Assembly: GCF_000023785.1 (NCBI RefSeq) | Contig: NC_012982.1 | Location: 992,001-1,056,000 of the forward strand | Reading direction: 5' to 3' | Length of the DNA stretch: 64,000 bases | Source of the DNA: Hirschia baltica ATCC 49814 | Lineage (GTDB): Bacteria; Pseudomonadota; Alphaproteobacteria; Caulobacterales; Hyphomonadaceae | Part shown: piece after piece, positions 57,398-64,000 of the stretch | How positions within the stretch are numbered: the stretch's first letter is position 1 | How the letters are laid out: every line of letters begins with the position of its first letter | The notes under the pieces: generated by a model | Databases searched by the model: none | What the model saw: the letters and a program-made list of their open reading frames with translations, nothing else | Told to the model about the DNA's origin: nothing | Translations under genes and position numbers: made by a program

Positions 57398-57889
57398 ATT
57401 ATCCACAAAATACTTTGGGTCACATTCTTAGATCGCCATGATGATTATGGTTTGAAGTTTGGACAATTGTTACGTGAAAAGTGCGGCGGGGACATGTCGA
57501 TCCCCACCGACAGTCCCCGCGCTCCCCTTTTGCCCCCGCAAAAGCTTGCAGGCGATATTCTCTATCAAGCCTACAAGGTTCGCTGTCATGCACCCCTGCA
57601 AACAGCTTTGGAGAGTTAAGCTTAGGTCACAATTGAGAGTCTAGCCCTAGAGCGGCTTCAATGCTATTTCGCTTTCATAGTGTTGCGTTCAAAGCACATT
57701 CATGTGTCTGAGTGCTAACCTTATGTAGCTAGGGGCTATCAAAATGTGCCAAAGTCTTGTCTTCAATAGACAAAGGGCTTTTCATTTTTGGGTGAATAGT
57801 CTCAATGTTGTACAGTTAGCGGATTGTAAACGCATCAGCTTCATGTTGATTTTCGTTAACGCCGTCAAATAAAGAATCAGGACGCACTC
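57398..57889. other. Intergenic region, 492 bp, with structured segment
   Basis: It holds nested GC-rich inverted repeats at 57486-57609 (separate entry) and the palindrome CGTTAACG at 57854. A short 61-codon frame from 57459 overlaps the structure and is probably not coding. Confidence 0.55.
57486..57609. ncRNA. Candidate structured RNA or DNA element
   Basis: Three structures follow one another: gcggggac-a-tgtcg-8-cgaca-gtccccgc (57486-57520), cttttgc-cccc-gcaaaag (57527-57544) and aaagct-tgcagg pairing with cctgca-aac-agcttt (57541-57609). The segment is clearly more GC-rich than its surroundings. No signature of SRP RNA, tmRNA or RNase P RNA is seen. Strand is unknown: the first stem is followed by TTTT when read on the minus strand. 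Confidence 0.4.
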
Positions 57890-59143
57890 ATGCCGATATT
57901 TGCGCATGTCATGCTTGCATTGACCTATATAACCGCCTGCATTGTAGGGGGCGCAGCCCTGCATCGTTATTTAGGGGTTGATCTCACTATAGCTGGACTG
58001 ATTGCGGCGGCTATTGGGTTAGCGGTGACTCAATTTCATGTGATTCTTTCTCGCAGTGGTGCTGCTAAAGAAGGCGACGACAAATTTCAATCACTGAGAA
58101 ACGAACTTAAAAAACTCGTACAACGGGTTGATGAGACAGAGCGCCGTGCTGATGAATTACGTGATGAATTTGAACGTGAGATCGCAGATAGACGCGAATC
58201 GCTTGTCACTGAAATGCGTGGCCTTGAGACCATGATTTCGCGTATGTCAGACAGTTTTGAGACACGCTTAAGCAGCGTACGGGAAAATGGAACGCAAGCG
58301 AGCGTTGCTGGTTCTTCTGCTCTTGAAGCTGTCAGAGATGCGCTGCGTCAAAACCGTGTAGACTTACATTTGCAACCGATTGTGACGCTGCCGCAAAGAC
58401 GCGTACGTTTTTATGAAGGATTTACGCGCCTTCGTCGTGCTGATGGTGAAGTCATCATGCCGGGTGAATTTTTGGCAGAGGCTGAAAGCGCGGGCTTGCT
58501 TGGCGTTGTCGACAACATGCTTTTATTTCGTTGTGTGCAGATTGTGCGCCGTCTCTCAGAGCGTGACCGACGTGTTGGTGTGTTTTGTAATGTGGCGATG
58601 TCATCTCTGGAAGATGAAACCTACTTCCCACAATTTTTGGAATTTATGCGTGAAAATCAAGATCTCGCGGGTGCGATGATCTTTGAAATTGGCGTCCGCA
58701 ATTTCAATAATCGTTCCAATATAGCTGCACGCAATATGGGACGTTTGGCCGAATTAGGGTTTCGTTTCTCACTAGATAAAGGTGAGGGGCTGGATTTTGA
58801 TCTGCCCGAACTCCAATCTTCTGGTGTGCGCTTTGTTAAAGTGACGGGTGATCGCCTGTTATCTGAACTTGTGCCGGGTGGACAACGCCCCGTATCTGGG
58901 ATTGTGCGTTCAATTGCGCCTGAGGACGTATCTGCTGTCTTTATGCGGTATGGTGTGGATTTGGTTGCCGAGAAAGTTGAAGATGAGAAATCTGTGATTG
59001 AACTTCTCGATTTTGAAATCCCGTTTGGGCAGGGCCATGTGTTTGGAGCGCCGCGTCCAATTAAAGGATCTTTATTGGAAGAAACAGCACCGCCTCCAGA
59101 GTTTATTCGTCGCGTAAACGCTGCTAATAATATCAACGCATAA
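57890..59143 (+). CDS. tipF: EAL-domain protein, TipF-like flagellar regulator
   Basis: Protein of 417 residues: two hydrophobic segments (about 5-25 and 31-50), a coiled coil (about 65-140, rich in Glu, Arg and Asp) and a C-terminal EAL domain. The EAL core is degenerate: YEGFTRLRRADGEVIMPGEFL replaces the usual E-A-L-L/V-R, and the catalytic Asp pair of active phosphodiesterases is absent, so it should bind rather than cleave c-di-GMP. This order is that of Caulobacter TipF, which guides flagellum assembly to the cell pole. The ATG follows aggac. Confidence 0.75.
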   Translation: MPIFAHVMLALTYITACIVGGAALHRYLGVDLTIAGLIAAAIGLAVTQFHVILSRSGAAKEGDDKFQSLRNELKKLVQRVDETERRADELRDEFEREIADRRESLVTEMRGLETMISRMSDSFETRLSSVRENGTQASVAGSSALEAVRDALRQNRVDLHLQPIVTLPQRRVRFYEGFTRLRRADGEVIMPGEFLAEAESAGLLGVVDNMLLFRCVQIVRRLSERDRRVGVFCNVAMSSLEDETYFPQFLEFMRENQDLAGAMIFEIGVRNFNNRSNIAARNMGRLAELGFRFSLDKGEGLDFDLPELQSSGVRFVKVTGDRLLSELVPGGQRPVSGIVRSIAPEDVSAVFMRYGVDLVAEKVEDEKSVIELLDFEIPFGQGHVFGAPRPIKGSLLEETAPPPEFIRRVNAANNINA

Positions 59144-59302
59144 TTGTTTGAGTTTTGAGGGTTCGGGTCTCTATATCTGGACCAAAAGGCCAAACTACAT
59201 TATCGCACTATATCTGATTTTATAAACGGGTTTTGATCCGACATAGCAGCTTGCTGTGCCAGTATTTTATAGTCTGATCCCAAATTTGAAGAGCATCCTG
59301 AT

Positions 59303-60166
59303 ATGTCTACACTTCCGCGTCTCATCCATTTAAATCAGATCGCAGATGAGTATGAGGCCATATTATGTGATGTCTGGGGCGTCATCCACAATGGACGGGA
59401 AGTGTTTCCTGATGCTGTAGAGGCGCTTCGGCGCTATCGTGACATACGTGGACCTGTCGTTTTAATTACGAATGCGCCTGTGCCTGCTGAGCGTGTATTG
59501 ATGAGCCTTGAACGTTTGGGGGTTGAACCAGATTGTTATGACGCAGTCATCACGTCAGGGGATGCAACGCGTGCCGAACTGGAAAAACGTATGCCCGGTC
59601 CTGCATATTGTATCGGTCCCGACTATGATGACCCGCTCTATCAAGGCCTAGCAATGGAATACACAACCAAGATAGAGGAAGCTGCTTTTGTTTCTTGTAC
59701 GGGGCTGCGTGAAATTCCCAAGGATTTGCCAGAAAATTACCGCGATGAATTGACCAAACTGGCCGCACGCGAAATCGAAATGTTGTGCGCCAATCCTGAT
59801 CTGGTTTTTCGCTATGGCGATGAATTAATCCCGTCAGCGGGTGCATTGGCTAAAATCTATGAGGAAGTCGGTGGCCGTGTGATACGTCCTGGTAAGCCAG
59901 GTGCTCCGATATATAATCTCGCTTATAAGAAGCTAGAAGAATTGCTTGGCTACAGACCGTCTGCTGACACCATTCTCGCAATTGGTGATGGCCCTGCTAC
60001 AGATGCGCGCGGTGCAGTGCGTGAGGGGCTTGATTGCTTGTTTATTGGCGGCGGTATCCACGGAGATATCATGGATGAGAGCGAGAGCTTTTTAGAAGAT
60101 GCTGCTCAATTGCTGGAAAACGACGATGCAGACGCTGCCTATGCCGCGCCTGCACTCGTTTGGTGA
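59303..60166 (+). CDS. HAD-superfamily IIA hydrolase (TIGR01459-like)
   Basis: Phosphatase of 287 residues. HAD motif I is AILCDVWGVIHNG (nucleophile Asp near residue 23), motif II VVLITNAP, motif III RPGKPGAPIYNLAYKK with Lys, and motif IV AIGDGPATDARGAVREG. The NagD-like layout with a large C2 cap fits TIGR01459. The physiological substrate is unknown. Such genes often lie near ribF in alphaproteobacteria, as here. Confidence 0.85.
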   Translation: MSTLPRLIHLNQIADEYEAILCDVWGVIHNGREVFPDAVEALRRYRDIRGPVVLITNAPVPAERVLMSLERLGVEPDCYDAVITSGDATRAELEKRMPGPAYCIGPDYDDPLYQGLAMEYTTKIEEAAFVSCTGLREIPKDLPENYRDELTKLAAREIEMLCANPDLVFRYGDELIPSAGALAKIYEEVGGRVIRPGKPGAPIYNLAYKKLEELLGYRPSADTILAIGDGPATDARGAVREGLDCLFIGGGIHGDIMDESESFLEDAAQLLENDDADAAYAAPALVW

Positions 60167-60255
60167 GGTCTGGTCATTTGGGGAATCCTCCAAAACCCTA
60201 TCGGCTCACCGCCGCCATAGGTGTGAATTGGAAAATCAGCTTTGACTAAATATTC

Positions 60256-60936
60256 TTAGTCAAAGAGGGCGTCTATATCGTCCTGACTTGCATCAGGTGC
60301 TTCTGCAAACATCGCATCAATGTCATCTTGTGCGACTTCTGGTCCATCAATAGCAGGGCCATTGAGAAGTTGTTCACGATCACGAATTTCTTCTTTTGTT
60401 TCTTCACGCGCAGAATCGGTCACACCAAGCGCTGTTGAGAATGCGGTAACGCGTTCTTCAATGTGGCGCAGCGTTGTCACAACTTTGTTGACGCGTTGAC
60501 CTGTCAGGTCTTGGAATGAACATGCTTCGATCATGCGCATCATTGCAGCATCAACTTGCTCTTTGTATGCGGCTGGATCGCTGATATCTGCACACATTAG
60601 TGTTTCAGCTTCAGTCATAATCGTTTCGGTTGCTGCTTCAGTGTCCCTGACAACTGCGTCAAGTTCCAATGAGGCACCAGGGATGCGTTCACCACTGATT
60701 TCATTCGGGCATAGATCAGAGATTTCATCTTTTGCCTTGTGAATGAAGTCAGCAATATATTTAAATTCACCATGAATCGTTTGATCTAGCGATCCAAAGA
60801 AAAATTTCATTGCGTCGGCCAATTGGTGAGACAGTTCAAGAACTTCTACCAATGGACGATCGCGTACATTACTTTTCTTCAGGGAGCTGATCGCTCCCCT
60901 GACTCTGTCGGCTACTTCGTTTGGTGCGGCTGTCAT
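60256..60936 (-). CDS. cheZ: CheZ-like chemotaxis phosphatase
   Basis: Helical protein of 226 residues. The CheZ motif ACSFQDLTGQRVNKVV near residue 150 contains the Gln of the phosphatase site and its Asp partner. The tail carries two similar acidic peptides, DDIDAMFA and DDIDALFD, where CheZ has a single CheY-binding C-terminal peptide. It should dephosphorylate CheY-P. It follows cheY by 38 bases on the same strand. Confidence 0.82.
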   Translation of the reverse strand: MTAAPNEVADRVRGAISSLKKSNVRDRPLVEVLELSHQLADAMKFFFGSLDQTIHGEFKYIADFIHKAKDEISDLCPNEISGERIPGASLELDAVVRDTEAATETIMTEAETLMCADISDPAAYKEQVDAAMMRMIEACSFQDLTGQRVNKVVTTLRHIEERVTAFSTALGVTDSAREETKEEIRDREQLLNGPAIDGPEVAQDDIDAMFAEAPDASQDDIDALFD

Positions 60937-60974
60937 TTAATCCTCCCAGATCGGATGTGGCCCAGCTAGGGAAA

Positions 60975-61361
60975 TTAAAATTCACCAAGTACGGCAGTAA
61001 TTTTGCCTTTAAGTGTCGCAGCGTTGAACGGTTTTACAATATAGTTGTTCACACCAGCTTTTTTAGCGGCAATCACGTTTTCCGTCTTAGATTCGGCAGT
61101 TACCATGATAAATGGTGTCGCTTTTAGCTTGTCGTCTGCACGAACTTCGCGTAGCAGCTCATAGCCGGTCATCGGTTCCATGTTCCAGTCTGAAATGACA
61201 AGACCATAATTATTGCCTTGCATCTTGGCGAAAGCTTCTTTGCCATCTGCAGCGTCTTCGATATTCTCGAAGCCAAGTTGCTTGAGAAGGTTAGTGATGA
61301 TGCGAATCATCGTTTTGTAGTCGTCCACGACTAGAACGGGCATCGACATATCGACAGCCAT
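60975..61361 (-). CDS. cheY: CheY-like response regulator
   Basis: Single receiver domain of 128 residues. The ATG at 61361 follows aaggag; longer frames lack family similarity. Key residues are all present: acidic pair Asp13/Asp14, phosphoacceptor Asp58 (VISDWNMEP), Thr88 (MVTAES) and Lys110 (IVKPF). It controls the flagellar motor or a similar output and is paired with the adjacent CheZ. Confidence 0.9.
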   Translation of the reverse strand: MAVDMSMPVLVVDDYKTMIRIITNLLKQLGFENIEDAADGKEAFAKMQGNNYGLVISDWNMEPMTGYELLREVRADDKLKATPFIMVTAESKTENVIAAKKAGVNNYIVKPFNAATLKGKITAVLGEF

Positions 61362-61452
61362 GGGAAATCTCCTTAGGGCGGCTAAAGTTTGTCTGTTTGG
61401 ACTAGTCATAACCAAACAAGGCAAATAAACCGTGAAGGGAAATAGAGATTTC

Positions 61453-61473
61453 ACGTATTAACGTTAACGTATT
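61453..61473. promoter_or_regulatory. Palindrome and direct repeat between cheY and the MaoC gene
   Basis: The perfect palindrome TTAACGTTAA (61458-61467) is overlapped by two copies of ACGTATT 14 bp apart (61453 and 61467). The core CGTTAACG also occurs upstream of tipF. Confidence 0.4.
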
Positions 61474-61510
61474 GCACGACGCGTTGACGGTGTGATTTGG
61501 AGTAATGAGA

Positions 61511-61939
61511 ATGAAACCAGGCAAGACGTACGAAGAACTAGAAATTGGCATGAGCCACGAAAACGAGCACCTTGTAACAGAACAAGATGTGATGGATTTT
61601 GCGCGTGTATCTGGTGATTTTAATCCACTCCATGTGGATGAGGAATATGCAAAAACGACAGTTTTTGGAACACGTATTGCGCATGGTGCACTGACGGCAT
61701 CATTCATTTCTGCAATCCTCGGAAATGATTTGCCAGGCCCTGGCGCGATCTTTACAGAAATGAATATGCGTTTCAAACGTCCAGTGAAAATTGGCTCTAA
61801 GGTATTGGTAAGAGCTGAAGTTTCTGAAAAACAAGACAGGCTGAACCGTGTCACATTGGCTGTGAAATGTTCAGTGGATGATAAAATCGTTATTCAGGGC
61901 GAAGCAAAAGTCATGGTCCCGAGTTCTGCAAAAAAATAA
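61511..61939 (+). CDS. MaoC-like (R)-enoyl-CoA hydratase
   Basis: Hotdog-fold hydratase of 142 residues. The hydratase-2 motif ARVSGDFNPLHVDEEYAKTTVFGTRIAHG contains the catalytic Asp and His. The ATG at 61511 is 9 bases after ggag; one at 61505 is too close. PhaJ-like enzymes link beta-oxidation to polyhydroxyalkanoate synthesis, but the substrate range cannot be read. It is divergent from cheY. Confidence 0.88.
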   Translation: MKPGKTYEELEIGMSHENEHLVTEQDVMDFARVSGDFNPLHVDEEYAKTTVFGTRIAHGALTASFISAILGNDLPGPGAIFTEMNMRFKRPVKIGSKVLVRAEVSEKQDRLNRVTLAVKCSVDDKIVIQGEAKVMVPSSAKK

Positions 61940-61979
61940 AATTCGCCAAGAATTTTTCTGTCGAGGATTGGCCATCTAA

Positions 61980-62954
61980 ATGAAGCTGTTTCACACATTT
62001 GAAAATGCACCTGAATCTGTTCGGGGAGCAGGTGTTGCAATTGGTAATTTTGATGGCCTGCATTTGGGGCATCGGGGTGTAATTTCGACACTGCGTGATC
62101 TGTGTACGGAAAGAAATATACCCCTTGGTGTGTTAATGTTTGATCCGACACCATTTATTTTTTTTAATCCAGATTCACCATCAAAACGAATCATGAGTCT
62201 CAAACGGCGTGTCAAAGTGCTAAAACAAGGCGGTTTGGACGTCGCTTTTGCGCTACCTTTCGACGCAGAAATGGCTGGGCGCACAGATTTTGAGTTTGCA
62301 AAAGATGTTTTGAGCGATGGGTTAGGTGTTTCAGCCGTCTCGGTTGGCTATGATTTTTGTTATGGCAAAAAACGTATGGGAAATGTCACCACCCTCAAGA
62401 AATTTGGTGATGAAATGGGTTTTGATGTCTTGGTAACAGATAAAATTACGCCAAATAATATGGAAATTGGTGCACATGGTGAGGCGCTGAAGATTTCTTC
62501 AACTCAAATTCGCGAACTTATTTCTGATGGAGATATGGAATCCGCGAAATTGATGATGAAAGACTATTGGGTCACCGAAGCTAAAGTAGAGCATGGTGAA
62601 AAACGTGGTCGCACTATTGGTTTTCCGACAGCAAACATGAAGCTTTCTGATTATCAGCAGCCCAAATTCGGTATTTATGCAGTTTGGACGAGAATTGAGG
62701 GTGAGAAAAATTGGCGTCAGGGCGTAGCCAATTTTGGCAGAACCCCCACAACAGGTGACCGTGATCCTCTATTAGAGGTGTACCTTTTTGATTTTGAGGG
62801 TGATCTATACGACAAAGAATTAGAAGTGGCTTTTGTAAAATTTCTACGTCCAGAAGAAAAGTATGACGGGTTAGAGCCTTTAATCGCCCAAATACAAAAA
62901 GACACTGAAAATGCAAAACAAGTGTTGGCAGGGGTAAGCCAGCCAGTCGTTTGA
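61980..62954 (+). CDS. ribF: Riboflavin kinase / FAD synthetase
   Basis: Bifunctional enzyme of 324 residues that makes FMN and then FAD. The N-terminal adenylyltransferase domain has AIGNFDGLHLGHRGVI, VGYDFCYGKKRMGN and ISSTQIRELISDGD; the C-terminal kinase domain has GRTIGFPTANM and GVANFGRTPTTG. It starts 40 bases after the MaoC-like gene. ileS follows, a common pairing. Confidence 0.94.
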   Translation: MKLFHTFENAPESVRGAGVAIGNFDGLHLGHRGVISTLRDLCTERNIPLGVLMFDPTPFIFFNPDSPSKRIMSLKRRVKVLKQGGLDVAFALPFDAEMAGRTDFEFAKDVLSDGLGVSAVSVGYDFCYGKKRMGNVTTLKKFGDEMGFDVLVTDKITPNNMEIGAHGEALKISSTQIRELISDGDMESAKLMMKDYWVTEAKVEHGEKRGRTIGFPTANMKLSDYQQPKFGIYAVWTRIEGEKNWRQGVANFGRTPTTGDRDPLLEVYLFDFEGDLYDKELEVAFVKFLRPEEKYDGLEPLIAQIQKDTENAKQVLAGVSQPVV

Positions 62955-63101
62955 TTAGGTTTGGTGAAACAGGAGGCGGAAATCGTGTGAAACTTTTTCC
63001 TGTCTCTTTTCACTAGGCTTTTAGCCTGATATGGACTGAGCCATGAAAATGCAGAATATCATACGCATATATATACGTGCCCAAATAGGCGGCGCAATTC
63101 T

Positions 63102-63149
63102 CGGGCGAATTACTGGCCCGGTCCGCTAGAAGGCGCAACTCAAATTGCG
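63102..63149 (+). other. Hairpins in the ileS leader
   Basis: cgggc-9-gcccg (63102-63120) and cgcaa-ctcaaa-ttgcg (63134-63149) lie in a GC-rich patch that ends about 55 bases before the ileS start. The leader is 259 bases long. It is not a T-box that I can recognise. Confidence 0.4.
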
Positions 63150-63213
63150 ACTCGGCGGTTCCGGGTTATCTCGCTAACCAGTTTCTGCAAAAAATCATCA
63201 AAAGATAAAAAAT

Positions 63214-64000
63214 ATGTCCAACGACACGAATACTCCTGAAGGCCGCGATTATCGCGAAACGCTCTTCTTGCCGACGACAGATTTCCCAATGCGCGCGGGT
63301 CTGCCAAAGGTTGAGCCGGTTTGGCTTGAAAAATGGGATGAGGAAAACCTCTACGAAGCTTTGCGTGAAGATGCAAAAGGGCGTCCTGAATTTATGATCC
63401 ATGATGGCCCTCCATATGCTAATGGTCATCTTCACATTGGTCATGCCATGAACAAGATCTTGAAAGACCTTGTTGTGCGTACAAAACAAATGTCTGGTTT
63501 TGATGCCGACTATATCCCGGGCTGGGATTGTCACGGTCTTCCGATCGAATGGAAAGTTGAAGAACAATTTCGCCAAAAGGGCAAAGCCAAGCGCGATGTC
63601 GATCCGTCAGAATTTCGTAAAGCTTGCCGTGAATACGCCACCGAATGGGTCGGTATCCAACGCGAAGAATTTAAACGTCTTGGTGTGGTTGGAAATTGGG
63701 ACGATCCATATCTAACGATGGATTATGCTTCTGAGGCGACAATCGTGGAAGAATTCCTGAAAGTGGGAATGTCGGGCCAAATGCGTCGCGGCTCAAAGCC
63801 TGTCATGTGGTCTCCAGTGGAGCAAACAGCCCTTGCGGAAGCTGAAGTTGAATATGAAGACCGCAAAGCCAATGTGATCTGGGTGAAGTTTCCAATCGCC
63901 AGCATTGGCCCAACGCTCGTGCGCGGTGGCCTTGAAGAGCATGATGAAGTTCTAAAAGGATTGGCAAGCGGTGCTGCAATAGTCATCTGGACGACAACAC
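63214..64000 (+). CDS. ileS: Isoleucine--tRNA ligase (3' end beyond window)
   Basis: N-terminal 262 residues of a class I synthetase that charges tRNA-Ile. The ATG at 63214 starts a protein with the HIGH motif in [19 protein letters not shown], the isoleucine/valine-type [19 protein letters not shown], and the editing-region entry [22 protein letters not shown]. No stop occurs before the window end. Start context: the leader is AT-rich close to the ATG with no strong Shine-Dalgarno. Confidence 0.95.
   Translation, partial: MSNDTNTPEGRDYRETLFLPTTDFPMRAGLPKVEPVWLEKWDEENLYEALREDAKGRPEFMIHDGPPYANGHLHIGHAMNKILKDLVVRTKQMSGFDADYIPGWDCHGLPIEWKVEEQFRQKGKAKRDVDPSEFRKACREYATEWVGIQREEFKRLGVVGNWDDPYLTMDYASEATIVEEFLKVGMSGQMRRGSKPVMWSPVEQTALAEAEVEYEDRKANVIWVKFPIASIGPTLVRGGLEEHDEVLKGLASGAAIVIWTTT

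Noticed and set aside
57486-57609. Signal recognition particle RNA, tmRNA or RNase P RNA
   Set aside because: The diagnostic conserved sequences of each were looked for on both strands and not seen; only the general structure fits an RNA.
57459-57644. 61-codon frame in the gap before tipF
   Set aside because: It coincides with strong inverted repeats, and its composition reflects the stems rather than a protein.
57846-57866. Full CtrA site upstream of tipF
   Set aside because: One TTAA half is present, but seven bases on the sequence reads AAAT, so the second half is missing.
63061-63180. A tRNA gene in the ileS leader
   Set aside because: A GGTTCCGG segment resembles a T-arm, but no acceptor stem or anticodon arm can be built around it.

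Overview
The window reads as chromosomal DNA from an alphaproteobacterium, most likely a marine, flagellated, stalked or budding relative of the Hyphomonadaceae/Caulobacterales. This is inferred from gene content: a TipF-like flagellar EAL protein, SapC, several TonB-dependent receptors, COG3650 and DUF4197 lipoproteins, the overlapping hisS-hisZ-hisG operon, groES-groEL behind a CIRCE element, and moderate-to-low GC. No species assignment is possible from the sequence alone. There is no rRNA, no recognisable tRNA, no prophage, no insertion sequence and no CRISPR array. The window opens inside an acyl-CoA dehydrogenase gene and closes inside ileS.

Layout. 1-5.2 kb: a beta-oxidation operon (acyl-CoA dehydrogenase, thiolase, bifunctional hydratase/dehydrogenase) ending in a strong terminator. 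5.3-13.2 kb: a universal stress protein, a COG3650 lipoprotein, a very acidic protein, an orphan DNA cytosine methyltransferase, a sterol-desaturase-family enzyme and a thioredoxin-fold lipoprotein with a small membrane protein. 13.4-22.4 kb: a GST-like protein, a VanX-type D-Ala-D-Ala dipeptidase, DUF4197 lipoprotein plus hydrolase, a thioesterase, a Zur-like repressor, OmpW and several unknown small proteins. 22.6-30.3 kb: a VWA lipoprotein, a DUF885 lipoprotein, SapC and DsbD. 30.5-34.3 kb: hisS-hisZ-hisG followed by a compact three-hairpin RNA candidate. 34.6-41.5 kb: a likely phosphorus-scavenging group (glycerophosphodiesterase lipoprotein, PhoD phosphatase, TonB-dependent receptor with a Pho-box-like promoter) and a secreted NTF2-like protein.

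41.6-50.2 kb: groES-groEL, a chemoreceptor, a glycosyltransferase-like protein, then a His-rich small protein and a His-rich TonB receptor that look like a metal-uptake pair. 50.2-57.4 kb: a GH35-type glycosidase, a DUF418 membrane protein, a CsaA-like protein coupled to a GmrSD-type restriction enzyme, an FAH-family enzyme and a membrane-anchored metallo-beta-lactamase fold that has lost its metal ligands. 57.4-64 kb: an unexplained structured intergenic region, tipF, a HAD phosphatase, cheY-cheZ, a MaoC hydratase, ribF and the start of ileS.

The best candidates for something not yet described are the RNA at 34,186-34,273, the nested inverted repeats at 57,486-57,609, the GmrSD/CsaA coupling, the histidine-less MBL protein, and the large acidic protein at 7,532-9,325. 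None is proven here. No multi-gene island of obviously foreign origin was seen.
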